Source of the DNA: Geobacillus stearothermophilus ATCC 12980
Lineage (GTDB): Bacteria; Bacillota; Bacilli; Bacillales; Anoxybacillaceae
Assembly: GCF_030369615.1 (NCBI RefSeq)
Contig: NZ_CP128494.1
Span: forward strand, 1,817,501-1,881,500
Reading direction: 5' to 3'
DNA length: 64,000 nt
Under the pieces are notes generated by a model that saw nothing but the letters and a program-made list of their open reading frames with translations, had not been told where the DNA came from and searched no databases. Shown one piece after another: positions 53,802-63,383 of this stretch; the stretch's first letter is position 1, and the number at the start of each line of letters is the position of its first letter. A program made the position numbers and the translations under genes.

Positions 53802-54176
53802 GTGGAAGCATTGCTCATTATTCTCGGGGCGGTCATCGTGTATTCCGTCATTACGTACTTCTGGCAGAAGAGAATTGTCAAAGCATTGACAGAAGAAGAG
53901 TTCCGCGCCGGCTACCGGAAGGCGCAATTGATCGATGTCCGTGAACCGGATGAGTTTGCGGCTGGACATATTTTAGGGGCGCGCAACATCCCGCTGACCC
54001 AACTGCGCATGCGCATGAAAGAATTGCGCAAAGACCAGCCGATTTATTTATATTGCCAAAACGGGCTGCGCAGCGGGCGGGCCGCACAAATGCTTTACCG
54101 GAAAGGGTATCGCGATTTGTACCATTTAAAAGGCGGATTTAAAACGTGGACCGGGAAAGTGAAGAAAAAAGCGTAG
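53802..54176 (+). CDS. yqhL: Membrane-anchored rhodanese YqhL
   Basis: 124-aa sulfurtransferase-fold protein. N-terminal helix (LLIILGAVIVYSVITYFW) and a rhodanese domain QLIDVREPDEFAAGHILGA with active Cys85 in LYCQNGLRSGRA. ATG/GTG start at 53802 with AAAGGAGG upstream. Sulfur substrate unknown. In B. subtilis it neighbours gcvPB and lipM. Confidence 0.92.
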   Translation: MEALLIILGAVIVYSVITYFWQKRIVKALTEEEFRAGYRKAQLIDVREPDEFAAGHILGARNIPLTQLRMRMKELRKDQPIYLYCQNGLRSGRAAQMLYRKGYRDLYHLKGGFKTWTGKVKKKA

Positions 54177-54189
54177 CGATCGGCAAAAA

Positions 54190-54221
54190 GAGGCGCGCTG
54201 CCGGACTAGGCAGGCGCCTTT
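54190..54221. terminator. Hairpin between yqhL and the ROK gene
   Basis: AGGCGC-CTGCC pairs with GGCAG-GCGCCT and is followed by TTTGC on the plus strand. Possible shared terminator of the convergent genes. Confidence 0.5.
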
Positions 54222-54234
54222 GCTGTTGCGGCCG

Positions 54235-55449
54235 TCAAGGAGCCGTCTCAAATTCCGGCGGCAGGACGACCGCCTCAAGCACCGAAGCAGCCGCGCCGAT
54301 GGCGCAGCTTTTCTCTTTCAGCTTGGAGGAGATGATAGACGGCTCGCTTTCTTTTTTGACGAGAATGCGCTCCCTCACCTCTTTGCGCGCTGCATCAAGC
54401 ACGAAATCACCGGCCTGAGCAAGCGGGCCGCCGATAATGATCGCCTCCGGATTGTACGCGTAGATCACCTGCAACAGTCCGATGCCGAGATAACGCCCCG
54501 TTTCCTCCAAAATGCCGGCCAACGGTTCATCGCTTTCCGCCGCCAGCGCCATCGCGGCGATGGAAAAGCGGTCGTCCAGCCACTCCGAACGGCCTTCTTC
54601 GGCCAAACGGCGTTCAATATATTTTTGTGAAGCGTACATTTCCCAGCAGCCGGTATTGCCGCAAGTACAGCGGACGCCGTTGACATCGATCGTATGATGG
54701 CCGATCTCGCCCGCTAGCCCGTTCACCCCGCGATACAGCTGATGATGAAGGACGACGCCGGCGCCAATGCCGATGCCGGCGCTAATATACACAAAATGGG
54801 CAAACTCCTTGCCGGCGCCGAACCATTTTTCGCCAAGCGCCGCCAGTTTCGCCTCGTTTTCGACGATGACCGGATATTGCGGCCATCGCTTTTGCAAGGC
54901 CGATGCCAACGCCACATCGCCCCAACGCAAGTTCGGCGCAAAAATCACCGTCCCGCTTTCCGTATGGACAACGCCCGGCACCCCGATGCCGATTCCCATT
55001 ACGCCGTACGGCGTCGTCGGCGCCCGGCGGACCGCGGCTTCAACCAATTCGGCCATCTCGCCGACAATCGCCTCCTGCCCTTCGGACGGGCGGAACGAAC
55101 GCCGCTGCTCCCATATGATTTCAGCATTTAAGTTCGTCACCACGGCGTACAAATAGTTAACGCCGAGCTCGACGCCGACAAGCGAACCGGCGTCGGCATT
55201 AAAGCGGAGCATGAGCGGCCGGCGTCCGCCTGTGGAGACGCCGATGCCGCTTTCATGGACAAAATGCTCGGCGATCAGCTCATCGACGAGCGCTGAAACC
55301 GTCGCTTTATTCAGTCCGGTCGTTTTCGCAATATCGGCGCGTGAAATCGGGTGTTGGTCGCGGATCAATTTCAGGACGAGCTGTTTATTTATTTTTTTGA
55401 CAAGAGTGATGTTCCCTGTCCTCACGTTTTCGGTCATCCTTTTCGTCAT
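54235..55449 (-). CDS. ROK-family (XylR/NagC-type) repressor
   Basis: 404-aa sugar-responsive regulator. Winged HTH at the N-terminus (ISRADIAKTTGLNKATVSAL), then a ROK sugar-binding domain with GIGVPGVVHTESGTVIFAP, GIGAGVVLHHQLYRGVNGLA-GEIGHHTID and the zinc motif CTCGNTGCWEMYAS. It resembles B. subtilis XylR in layout, but no xylose genes are nearby. A near-perfect XylR-like palindrome covers its own promoter. The effector is not deducible. Confidence 0.9.
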   Translation of the reverse strand: MTKRMTENVRTGNITLVKKINKQLVLKLIRDQHPISRADIAKTTGLNKATVSALVDELIAEHFVHESGIGVSTGGRRPLMLRFNADAGSLVGVELGVNYLYAVVTNLNAEIIWEQRRSFRPSEGQEAIVGEMAELVEAAVRRAPTTPYGVMGIGIGVPGVVHTESGTVIFAPNLRWGDVALASALQKRWPQYPVIVENEAKLAALGEKWFGAGKEFAHFVYISAGIGIGAGVVLHHQLYRGVNGLAGEIGHHTIDVNGVRCTCGNTGCWEMYASQKYIERRLAEEGRSEWLDDRFSIAAMALAAESDEPLAGILEETGRYLGIGLLQVIYAYNPEAIIIGGPLAQAGDFVLDAARKEVRERILVKKESEPSIISSKLKEKSCAIGAAASVLEAVVLPPEFETAP

Positions 55450-55491
55450 GACTTTTAGTATGCACCGCGAATGATGGATCAGCCATTGCTA

Positions 55492-55512
55492 TTAGTTTAT
55501 ATAATAAACTAA
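55492..55512. promoter_or_regulatory. XylR-like operator over the ROK gene promoter
   Basis: TTAGTTTATATAATAAACTAA: perfect 9-bp inverted arms around ATA, similar to the TTAGTTTGTT...AACAAACTAA operators of Bacillus XylR. It overlaps the -10 box of the promoter of the repressor gene, suggesting autorepression. Confidence 0.8.
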
Positions 55513-55529
55513 CTCGACTTTTCTGTCAA
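55501..55529 (-). promoter_or_regulatory. Sigma-A promoter of the ROK repressor gene
   Basis: Minus strand TTGACA, 17-base spacer, TATTAT, about 50 bases before the start codon. Near-consensus, with the -10 inside the palindromic operator. Confidence 0.85.
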
Positions 55530-55561
55530 TGCCGCCATAGCAATGCAGCTGTCCCCAAACG

Positions 55562-55593
55562 AAACGGCCCGCCCACTGTCGGGCGAGCCGTTT
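55562..55593 (-). terminator. Terminator after gcvPB
   Basis: AAACGGC-CGCCCGA pairs with GGGCG-GCCGTTT on the minus strand. It is followed by CGTTT, so the T run is short. Confidence 0.7.
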
Positions 55594-55607
55594 GTCGGTA
55601 TCACGGA

Positions 55608-57074
55608 TCAGTTTGTCGGCTTTTGATAGCGCAAAATCGGCTTGCGCGCTGCGGTCGTTTCATCAAGCCGCTTGACGACCGTCGTATGCGGCGCTTCTTG
55701 AACGATTTCCGGAGTTTCTTCCGCTTCCTTGGCAATTTGAATCATCGCATCGATGAACGCATCGAGCGTCTCTTTCGACTCCGTCTCGGTCGGCTCAATC
55801 ATCATGCACTCTTCGACGATGAGCGGGAAGTAAGTGGTCGGCGGATGGAAGCCGAAATCAAGCAGCCGTTTCGCGATGTCAAGCGTTCTGACGCCAAGTT
55901 TCTTTTGCCGCTTGCCGGATAAGACAAACTCATGCTTGCAATGGCGGTCATACGGCAAATCGTAATACTCGGCAAGACGGCGCATCATATAGTTGGCGTT
56001 TAAAACGGCGTATTCGCTCACCGCTTTCAAACCGTCCGGCCCCATCGAGCGGATGTACGTGTACGCCCGGACGTTGATGCCGAAATTGCCGTAAAACGGC
56101 TTGACGCGGCCGATTGACTGTGGACGGTCGTAGTCAAGGTAGCAACGGCCGTTTTCCCCTTTGGCGATGACCGGTTTCGGCAAAAACGGCACAAGGTCAG
56201 CTTTCACCCCGACCGGGCCCGATCCTGGCCCTCCGCCGCCGTGCGGGCCGGTGAACGTTTTATGCAAGTTCAAATGGACGACGTCAAAGCCCATATCGCC
56301 GGGGCGCGCCTTGCCGAGGATGGCGTTTAAGTTCGCGCCGTCATAGTACAGCTTGCCGCCCGCTGCATGGACGATTTCCGCCATTTCGACGATTTGCTCT
56401 TCAAACAGCCCGAGCGTGTTCGGGTTCGTGAGCATGAGCGCCGCTGTGTCAGGGCCGACGACGCGCCGCAAATCCTCCAAATCAACAAGGCCGGCGGCAG
56501 TCGATTTGACCGTCACTGTCTCAAACCCCGCAACGGTTGCCGACGCCGGATTCGTACCGTGCGCCGAATCCGGGACGATTACCTTCGTCCGGTTGAAATC
56601 GCCGTTGGCCTCATGGTAAGCGCGGATCATCATGAGCCCGGTCCACTCGCCATGGGCGCCGGCGGCCGGCTGCAAGGTGACCGCATCCATGCCCGTGATT
56701 TCTTTTAAATGCTCCTGCAAGTCGTACATCAACTCAAGCGCCCCTTGCACCGTTTCTTCCGGCTGCAGCGGGTGGATGTGGGCAAACCCGGCGAGACGGG
56801 CGACGTTTTCATTGATTTTCGGATTGTATTTCATCGTGCACGATCCAAGCGGGTAAAACCCGGAATCAACGCCGTGGTTTCGCTTGGAAAGCGCCGTGTA
56901 ATGGCGCATCAAATCGAGCTCCGATACTTCCGGCAGCTCCGGTTCTTCAGAACGCAAATAATCGGGCGGCACAAGCTCGCTGACATCGACAGCCGGAACA
57001 TCGAGCGCCGGCAGGCTGTAGGCGAGCCGTCCCGGCTTGCTTCGTTCGAAAATAAGCGGTTGATCGTTATGCAT
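55608..57074 (-). CDS. gcvPB: Glycine dehydrogenase (decarboxylating) subunit 2
   Basis: 488-aa P-protein subunit; with GcvPA it decarboxylates glycine onto GcvH. The PLP Lys is in [33 protein letters not shown] and [17 protein letters not shown] are typical. ATG 57074 starts [20 protein letters not shown] and overlaps the gcvPA end by 8 bases. The longer frame is not homologous. Confidence 0.96.
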   Translation of the reverse strand: MHNDQPLIFERSKPGRLAYSLPALDVPAVDVSELVPPDYLRSEEPELPEVSELDLMRHYTALSKRNHGVDSGFYPLGSCTMKYNPKINENVARLAGFAHIHPLQPEETVQGALELMYDLQEHLKEITGMDAVTLQPAAGAHGEWTGLMMIRAYHEANGDFNRTKVIVPDSAHGTNPASATVAGFETVTVKSTAAGLVDLEDLRRVVGPDTAALMLTNPNTLGLFEEQIVEMAEIVHAAGGKLYYDGANLNAILGKARPGDMGFDVVHLNLHKTFTGPHGGGGPGSGPVGVKADLVPFLPKPVIAKGENGRCYLDYDRPQSIGRVKPFYGNFGINVRAYTYIRSMGPDGLKAVSEYAVLNANYMMRRLAEYYDLPYDRHCKHEFVLSGKRQKKLGVRTLDIAKRLLDFGFHPPTTYFPLIVEECMMIEPTETESKETLDAFIDAMIQIAKEAEETPEIVQEAPHTTVVKRLDETTAARKPILRYQKPTN

Positions 57075-58413
57075 GGCAATCCCCCAATTCATTGACGAAC
57101 CGATCGATTTCTTCTTTCGTGCGCAGTTCGGTGACAGCAACAAGCATATGATTGGAAAGTTCCGGATAATCACCGCCAAGGTCGCAGCCGCCGATGATCC
57201 CCTTTTCGAGCAGGCGGGCGTTCACCTCAGAAACCGGACGGTTGAGCCGGATGACGAATTCATTGAAAAATGGACCGGCAAACGGCGACACAACCCCGTG
57301 CTGTTCGAATGCCTGTTTCGCATAATGCGCCTTTTGCATGTTCATCGTCGCCATCTCTTTTACGCCCCGTTTTCCGAGCGCCGAGAGCGCCACCGAGGCG
57401 GCGAGGGCATTCAGCGCCTGGTTCGAGCAAATATTGGATGTCGCTTTATCGCGGCGGATATGCTGCTCGCGCGCCTGCAGCGTCAACACAAACCCGCGGC
57501 GCCCGTCTTCATCTTTCGTTTGCCCGACGAGCCGGCCTGGAATTTTCCGCATCAGCGGCGCTTTGACAGCGAAATACCCGCAATGTGGGCCGCCGAACTG
57601 CATCGGGATGCCAAACGGCTGCATATCGCCGACGACGATGTCCGCCCCCAATGCGCCGGGCGGGGTCAAAATGCCAAGGGCAAGCGGATTGCTCGCGACA
57701 ATGAACAGGCTTTTCTTTTCATGGACGAGTGGCTCCATCGCCTTGAGCGGCTCGATTTGCCCGAAGAAGTTCGGGTATTGGACGACCACACACGCCACGT
57801 CATCCCCTATTTCCGCTTCAAGCGCTTGAAGATCGGTAACACCGCCGTCGTACGCAATTTCTTTTACCTCTAATCTCTGCCCTTTCGCATACGTGCGCAC
57901 GACATCGCGGTATTGCGGGTGAACGGCCGCGGAAATAAGCACTTTCGTCCGCTTCGTATGAGCGGCAGCAAGCAGCACCGCTTCCGCGAGCGCCGTGCCG
58001 CCGTCGTACATCGACGAATTGGCGACATCCATGCCTGTCAGCTCGCATACCATCGTTTGGAACTCAAAAATGGCTTGCAGTTCGCCTTGGGAAATCTCCG
58101 GCTGGTACGGCGTATACGCCGTATAAAATTCGGAGCGCGACAGGACGTGGTCGACCACGGCCGGAATATAGTGGTCATACACGCCCGCTCCTAAAAAGGA
58201 AACATATTGCTTGGCGTTGGCGTTTTTGTCCGCTAACGCGCTTAACTCTTTCCATAGCTCCGGCTCCGACTTCGCCGGTTTCACGTTCAACTCGCCGCGA
58301 AAACGCACTTGTTCTGGAATGTCGGCGAACAGCTCATCAATGGATGCAACGCCGATCGTTCGCAACATTTCCTGCTTGTCTTCTTCCGTCATCGGCAAAT
58401 AACGATGGAGCAC
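57067..58413 (-). CDS. gcvPA: Glycine dehydrogenase (decarboxylating) subunit 1
   Basis: 448-aa P-protein subunit lacking the PLP Lys but completing the active site. [20 protein letters not shown] start, [40 protein letters not shown] and [23 protein letters not shown] start at 58413. 17 bases after gcvT. Confidence 0.96.
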   Translation of the reverse strand: MLHRYLPMTEEDKQEMLRTIGVASIDELFADIPEQVRFRGELNVKPAKSEPELWKELSALADKNANAKQYVSFLGAGVYDHYIPAVVDHVLSRSEFYTAYTPYQPEISQGELQAIFEFQTMVCELTGMDVANSSMYDGGTALAEAVLLAAAHTKRTKVLISAAVHPQYRDVVRTYAKGQRLEVKEIAYDGGVTDLQALEAEIGDDVACVVVQYPNFFGQIEPLKAMEPLVHEKKSLFIVASNPLALGILTPPGALGADIVVGDMQPFGIPMQFGGPHCGYFAVKAPLMRKIPGRLVGQTKDEDGRRGFVLTLQAREQHIRRDKATSNICSNQALNALAASVALSALGKRGVKEMATMNMQKAHYAKQAFEQHGVVSPFAGPFFNEFVIRLNRPVSEVNARLLEKGIIGGCDLGGDYPELSNHMLVAVTELRTKEEIDRFVNELGDCHA

Positions 58414-58430
58414 CGTATTTTCCTCCTTGC

Positions 58431-59528
58431 TTATGACTTCGTCCGCTTGTAAAACGGGATCGGTACAATCTTCGCCTTCAAGCGCTTGCCGCGAATGTCC
58501 ACCTCCACGACCTGACCGGCTGCGGCAACATCCGCTGTCACGAGCGCCAACCCGATGTTTTTCTTCAGCGTCGGCGACTGCGTGCCGGTCGTAATGAATC
58601 CGACTTCAGCGCTCCCGGCAAATACCCGGTAGCCATGGCGCGGAATGCCGCGGTCCATCATCTCGATGCCGACAAGCCGCCGCGGCGGTCCGGCTTCTTT
58701 TTGCCGCTTTAACGCGGCCTGGCCGATAAACGGCGATTCTTTTTCCGTTTTGACGGCAAACCCGAGCCCGGCTTCAAGCGGGGAGATCGTTTCGGACAAT
58801 TCTTGGCCGTAAAGCGGCAGACACGCCTCAAACCGGAGCGTATCGCGCGCTCCCAGTCCGCATGGGAGGACGCCGTCTTCGGCCCCGGCTGTTAAAATGG
58901 CCTCCCATAACGTGATGGCATCCTCTGCCTGGCAATAGATCTCGAACCCGTCTTCGCCCGTATAGCCGGTGCGCGAGACGAGCGCCTTTACGCCGGCCAC
59001 TTCCACATTGTCTTGGAACGAAAACGGACGCATCGCCGGCAAATCCAGATTGGTTAATTTTTGCAGCACGCGTTCGGCCGCTGGTCCTTGCAGAGCAAGC
59101 TGCGCCGTTTGCGCTGAAACGTTGTCAAGCTCGACATCCGCATCGATGTGCTCATTCAGCCAGGCAAAATCTTTTTCCGTATTGGCGGCGTTGACGACAA
59201 GCAAATAGTCGCTCTCTCCTTTTTGATAAATAAGCAAATCATCGACCGTGCCGCCATCTTCGTTGCACATGAGCGTGTATTGCGCCCGCCCTGGACGAAG
59301 CTTGGCGACATCGTTCGTCATCAGTTTTTGCAAAAAGGCAAGGCTTCCGCGGCCGCGGACCGCAATTTCCCCCATGTGGGAGACGTCAAACAGTCCGGCG
59401 CGCGTCCTTACCGCTTCATGCTCTTCCTTGATGCTTGCAAACTGCACCGGCATTTCCCAGCCGCCAAATTCGACTGTTTTGGCGTTGTAACGGGCGTATA
59501 CCGGAAATAGCGGCGTGCGCTTTAACAA
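58431..59528 (-). CDS. gcvT: Glycine cleavage T protein (aminomethyltransferase)
   Basis: 365-aa folate-dependent enzyme releasing ammonia and methylene-THF. Conserved [33 protein letters not shown] and [23 protein letters not shown] at 59528 with GGGAGGG seven bases upstream fits homologues ([20 protein letters not shown]); the longer ATG frame runs into the riboswitch and is rejected. First gene of gcvT-gcvPA-gcvPB. Confidence 0.95.
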   Translation of the reverse strand: MLKRTPLFPVYARYNAKTVEFGGWEMPVQFASIKEEHEAVRTRAGLFDVSHMGEIAVRGRGSLAFLQKLMTNDVAKLRPGRAQYTLMCNEDGGTVDDLLIYQKGESDYLLVVNAANTEKDFAWLNEHIDADVELDNVSAQTAQLALQGPAAERVLQKLTNLDLPAMRPFSFQDNVEVAGVKALVSRTGYTGEDGFEIYCQAEDAITLWEAILTAGAEDGVLPCGLGARDTLRFEACLPLYGQELSETISPLEAGLGFAVKTEKESPFIGQAALKRQKEAGPPRRLVGIEMMDRGIPRHGYRVFAGSAEVGFITTGTQSPTLKKNIGLALVTADVAAAGQVVEVDIRGKRLKAKIVPIPFYKRTKS

Positions 59529-59561
59529 GGCGATTCCCTCCCTCATCGAAATGCATGACGC

Positions 59562-59608
59562 AAAAAAGGACAGACTCCCCCCTTTGCGAAAAAGAGAGGC
59601 TCTGTCCT
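59562..59608 (-). terminator. Riboswitch expression-platform terminator of gcvT
   Basis: On the minus strand AGGACAGA pairs with TCTGTCCT around a loop holding GCCTCTC/GGGGGGAG, followed by TTTTTT. It starts at the end of aptamer 2, so glycine binding can decide whether it forms. Confidence 0.9.
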
Positions 59609-59798
59609 GGCACCTGAAAGTTTCCCGTCGGCCGCTTGCCTGCGCCTTGGCGGCAGCGAGGTCCCGACGGTTTCCCCTTGGGTGGCCCGCCGATAGGCAG
59701 GCGCTCTCCAGAGCTGCGTCAAGCAAGAGTCTTTTTGCCTGAGAGATTCGCGTTTCCGCTTGCTCCTTCGGCGCTACATTCCGTAGTCTCTCCCCTTG
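59562..59798 (-). promoter_or_regulatory. Tandem glycine riboswitch controlling gcvT-gcvPA-gcvPB
   Basis: The minus-strand leader contains two glycine aptamers: GGGGAGAGAC ... GCGCCGAAGGAGCAA ... AATCTCTCAGGCAAAAAGAC (aptamer 1), then TCTGGAGAGCGCC ... CACCCAAGGGGAAACCG ... GAAACTTTCAGGTGCC (aptamer 2). A short linker separates them, and an intrinsic terminator hairpin follows. This is the classic on-switch of Bacillus gcvT. The core motifs are complete in both aptamers. Confidence 0.95.
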
Positions 59799-60017
59799 CC
59801 GTCATCCGCCGATCAATAAAATTTTCCAAAGCGGGCATACTAAGAAACGCCCTTGACCGCCATTCATGCGAATGTTCTAAATTTATACTACCATTAACCA
59901 CTCAAAAAGGGCAATAGGAAATGATCGAACTTTTATAGAAATTAGTCATCAAAATGTTCTTGTTTTGTCTAACAAAGAGGGTTTTTACGGAATAAACATT
60001 CGTTACAAGGGAAGGGG
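59799..60017. promoter_or_regulatory. Divergent promoter region of gcvT and yqhH
   Basis: AT-rich, with a minus-strand TTGCCC-N18-TAGTAT as a possible gcvT promoter near 59880-59920. The plus strand holds the yqhH ribosome-binding site (GGGAAGGGGATGG). No clear operator seen. Confidence 0.45.
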
Positions 60018-61688
60018 ATGGACATGAACATTGCGATCGAAATGGACGAGACGTGGAAAAAGGAATTTCTTGAGCGCATTGAAAAAGACGGGCCGTGGGC
60101 AAGCTGGGAAATGTATGAGCTGGCGTTAGAGGCAGCCCATCATTTAAGCGTGCCGGAATTTGACGGCCTGCAGGCGCCTAAGCACTTGCCGCATTTGACG
60201 ATCCTCCCGCACCAGCTCGAAGTGGCGCGCCGCGTCGTTGAAGAGATGAACGGCAAAGCGATTTTGGCCGATGAAGTCGGACTTGGCAAAACGATTGAAG
60301 CCGGGCTCGTCCTAAAAGAGTATATGATTCGCGGCCTTGTGAAAAAAGCGCTCATTCTCGTTCCCGCCTCCCTTGTTTCACAATGGGTGAAAGAATTGAA
60401 CGAAAAGTTTTTCATCCCGGCCGTCCAGCAAAAAAAGAGCTACATCTGGGAACAGTGCGACATTGTGGTTTCTTCGATCGATACAGCGAAAAAGGAGCCG
60501 CACCGCTCCATCATTTACGAACAGCCATACGATATGATCATCATCGACGAGGCGCACAAACTGAAAAACAACAAAACGAAAAACTACGAGTTTGTGCAAA
60601 ATTTAAAAAAGAAGTTTTGTTTGTTGCTGACGGCGACGCCGATTCAAAACCGGATTGAGGAAATCTTCAACCTCGTCTCACTTTTGAAGCCGGGCCATTT
60701 AGGCAACGCCGAGCAGTTTGCCAAAACATACGGCAAAACAAGGGCGGTGCAGGCGAACGAGCATTTAAAAGCGCTCGTCAACAAAGTAATGATCCGCAAC
60801 CGCCGCGCCGATACACCGATCGAATGGTCGAAGCGCCATGTCGAGCCGGTGTTGATCGAGTTTACGGATGAAGAGCGCGAACTGTACGAAGCAGTGAGGG
60901 CGCTCCGCCATGAGCCGTTCGCCGGTTCGTTTTCGCTCATTACGCTGCTTCGCGAGGCGTGCAGCAGCCGTGAAGCGCTGTTTTTAACCATAAAAAATAT
61001 GATGGAGAAATGCGAAGGAGCCATTCCTGAAGCGCTTGAGCAGGTGCTGGAAAAAATCAACGCCGTCACGACGAATTCAAAGGCGGAAAAAGCGCTTGAA
61101 CTGATCCGCTCCATTAACGATAAGGTGATTATTTTTACGGAATACCGGGCGACACAGCTGTATTTGCAATGGTTTTTAAAACAGCACGGCATTTCATCCG
61201 TCCCGTTTCGCGGCGGCTTCCGGCGCGGCAAAAAAGACTGGATGCAGGAACTGTTTAAACACCACGCCCAAGTGTTCATCGCCACCGAAGCGGGCGGCGA
61301 GGGCATCAACTTGCAATTTTGCCGCTATGTCATCAACTACGACTTGCCGTGGAACCCGATGCGCCTTGAGCAGCGGATCGGCCGCGTCCATCGCCTCGGG
61401 CAGACAGATGACGTTTACATTTACAACTTCGCCGTCAAACAGACAGTCGAAGAGCATATTTTAACGCTTCTCTATGAGAAAATCCGCTTGTTCGAGCGGG
61501 TAGTCGGCGAGATGGACGACATTTTGGCGAAAATGAACCTCGCCAACTTGGAACGCTACTTCGAAGACGCCTTCGTTCATTCACGGAGCGAAGGGGAGAT
61601 GAAAATCAAAATGGAAAACATCGTCGCGATGATCGAGCTGGCGGAGCAGCTCGGAAAGGAAGGAGGCAAACGGCATGCAGCAACATGA
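60018..61688 (+). CDS. yqhH: SNF2/RapA-type helicase YqhH
   Basis: 556-aa superfamily-2 ATPase. Walker A at about 85-92 (ILADEVGLGKTIEAGLVLKE), DEAH box in YDMIIIDEAHKLKNN, LLTATPIQNRIEEIFNLVSL, and the C-terminal lobe with TEAGGEGINLQFCRYVINYD and QRIGRVHRLGQ. Related to RNA polymerase recycling factor RapA/HepA by sequence; role unproven in Bacillus. Its 3' end overlaps yqhG by 14 bases. Confidence 0.92.
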   Translation: MDMNIAIEMDETWKKEFLERIEKDGPWASWEMYELALEAAHHLSVPEFDGLQAPKHLPHLTILPHQLEVARRVVEEMNGKAILADEVGLGKTIEAGLVLKEYMIRGLVKKALILVPASLVSQWVKELNEKFFIPAVQQKKSYIWEQCDIVVSSIDTAKKEPHRSIIYEQPYDMIIIDEAHKLKNNKTKNYEFVQNLKKKFCLLLTATPIQNRIEEIFNLVSLLKPGHLGNAEQFAKTYGKTRAVQANEHLKALVNKVMIRNRRADTPIEWSKRHVEPVLIEFTDEERELYEAVRALRHEPFAGSFSLITLLREACSSREALFLTIKNMMEKCEGAIPEALEQVLEKINAVTTNSKAEKALELIRSINDKVIIFTEYRATQLYLQWFLKQHGISSVPFRGGFRRGKKDWMQELFKHHAQVFIATEAGGEGINLQFCRYVINYDLPWNPMRLEQRIGRVHRLGQTDDVYIYNFAVKQTVEEHILTLLYEKIRLFERVVGEMDDILAKMNLANLERYFEDAFVHSRSEGEMKIKMENIVAMIELAEQLGKEGGKRHAAT

Positions 61689-62469
61689 AATCCGTCGTTT
61701 TGTGGAGCGTTATTTTGCCGCCAACGGGTGCACGTTGTTGGAAGCGAATGACGACTATATGACGGTCCAGCTGACGCCAGAAATGGATAAAGAGCTGATG
61801 AACCGGCCGTTTTACTGGCATTACATCGAACGGACGGGCGGCGTCCCGCAGCCGATGCAGCTCACGCTGATTACCCGCCCGAGCGAACGGACGGAAAAGC
61901 TGAAAGGCGACCGGCTTCATTTCGGGGCGCCGCGGCTGCATCAGCTGTTCCGCTCGGCGCAAAAACGCGGCAGCTTCATTCGTTTGTACGAAGAGCCGGA
62001 CGCCCCGCTCGCCAGCCATGCCGCCCTTCATCCATGGCTTGGGATGAACGTTGTCATTTCCTACGAATGCGACCGAAAAAAAGATGCCATCGTCTCTCTC
62101 GGCCTTCATCTCATCAGCGGCACGATCATCGAATCGTTCCACGAGCGGCTCCGCGCGCGCCGGCTGACGCCGAAAATCCCGGACTATTGTTTTACAATTT
62201 CGCCGCTCATTAAGCCGCCAAGCGGCATCGCCCGCCTCGAGCAATATATCCGCGGCCGCATTGCCGCCGACGATCATGCATGGGCCGAGGAAGCGCGCCG
62301 GCGCTGGGCCGACGATTTAGCTTTGCTTGATGAGTTTTACAAAGAGACGGAAGAAAAGCCGGAGTGTTATTATATCGAGAAAGAAGCGCTTGAAAAACAG
62401 TACAAGCCGCGCATCACCGTTTCCGTCATTAACGGCGGGCTGTTTTACTTGCTGCCTCGCACATCGTGA
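61675..62469 (+). CDS. yqhG: YqhG family protein
   Basis: 264-aa soluble protein of unknown function, always next to yqhH. Start MQQHEIRRFVERYFAANGCT; central TYECD-like motif VVISYECDRKKDAIVSLGLH; ends in the short TVSVINGGLFYLLPRTS. No signal peptide or membrane segment. The overlap with yqhH suggests co-translation. Confidence 0.9.
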   Translation: MQQHEIRRFVERYFAANGCTLLEANDDYMTVQLTPEMDKELMNRPFYWHYIERTGGVPQPMQLTLITRPSERTEKLKGDRLHFGAPRLHQLFRSAQKRGSFIRLYEEPDAPLASHAALHPWLGMNVVISYECDRKKDAIVSLGLHLISGTIIESFHERLRARRLTPKIPDYCFTISPLIKPPSGIARLEQYIRGRIAADDHAWAEEARRRWADDLALLDEFYKETEEKPECYYIEKEALEKQYKPRITVSVINGGLFYLLPRTS

Positions 62470-62534
62470 GCTGCCGTGCGAAAAGCCTGCAGCCTGAGCC
62501 CGGCGCGGATTCCGCCATCCCTCCCCATCAAAAA

Positions 62535-62561
62535 CGCCCGCCGGCTGCAAGCCAGCGGGCG
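62535..62561 (-). terminator. Terminator after yqzE
   Basis: CGCCCGCTGGC and GCCGGCGGGCG form an 11-bp stem with a 5-base loop, followed by TTTTT on the minus strand. It ends the comG operon transcript and may also block yqhG. Confidence 0.88.
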
Positions 62562-62565
62562 CCCA

Positions 62566-62745
62566 TTACAGGCGGCGCCGAAACAACAAACGGAGCGAAA
62601 GCGGCACGATGCCGAACAAGCGGTAAGAGAGCGGCGGCCGCTCTTGTTTGCGCGCGCTCCGCCGCCGCGCCCGCTCCTCTTTTGGCATATCCATATACGT
62701 GACGAACCGCTGGGTGACAAATTTGACATAGTCGTTGACTGCCAT
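62566..62745 (-). CDS. yqzE: YqzE (comG-operon-associated small protein)
   Basis: 59-aa basic protein, below the size of many gene finders. ATG 62745 gives MAVNDYVKFVTQRFVTYMDM, PKEERARRRSARKQERPPLS and the C-terminal hydrophobic YRLFGIVPLSLRLLF. Matches the YqzE family located after comGG in Bacillus. Unknown function; may lie in the membrane. Confidence 0.85.
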   Translation of the reverse strand: MAVNDYVKFVTQRFVTYMDMPKEERARRRSARKQERPPLSYRLFGIVPLSLRLLFRRRL

Positions 62746-62885
62746 CGAAGCCCCCCCTTTTTTCTTTTAGTTTTTCCTCATCTTTCCTTTTTTAACCGTT
62801 TTCCGAAAGAAGTCCCCTCCTCAAGAAACGTAAATGGCACAGCCCGATGAGTAGGCGGGAGATGAATTTCGGCCGGCGGAGCAGT

Positions 62886-63275
62886 TCACCCGTTTTGCTC
62901 CGTCCATTCCGTAATATCGAGCGATGGAAGGGCAACGGTGAAGGCGACCGTCCGCTGCAGTCCGGCCGCCGAGCGAACCGTCAAGAAAACCCGGACGCTC
63001 GCCTCCGTTTCCTTTTGCCACCGGCAGACCGCCTCCCCGCGCGGATACGTCCACTTTCCTTCCTGTTTCGTTGTCACAGCAGCCGTTGCTGCAATTTGTT
63101 CCTTTACATCAAACACCGCCATTTGCACGAGCTCGTCCGCCTCAGCCGCCTGCCGGACGGCGTGCGCCGCCTTCTGCTCCGCCTCGTATAAAAGTGCGGC
63201 ATTCGTCATAAAAAACGCTAGCAGCAACGCGACGACCGCGACAAGCGGGAAAATCACCCCATCTTGGCGGCCCAT
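62886..63275 (-). CDS. comGG: Competence pseudopilus protein ComGG
   Basis: 129-aa minor pseudopilin. Hydrophobic N-terminal helix (GVIFPLVAVVALLLAFFMTN) preceded by a short basic leader, then a soluble domain with EADELVQMAVFDVKEQ. Last of the comG genes. ATG 63275 with GGGGGGAGG upstream; longer frame overlaps comGF. Confidence 0.82.
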   Translation of the reverse strand: MGRQDGVIFPLVAVVALLLAFFMTNAALLYEAEQKAAHAVRQAAEADELVQMAVFDVKEQIAATAAVTTKQEGKWTYPRGEAVCRWQKETEASVRVFLTVRSAAGLQRTVAFTVALPSLDITEWTEQNG

Positions 63276-63383
63276 TTGTCCTCCCCCCTTACGTCTTTTC
63301 CTCCTTGCCGACACCGCGCAAAGCATGAGGCCATAAAGCCTCAATGATGCGCTCGCTTCGTTCCAGGCTTAGCGCCGCCTTGC

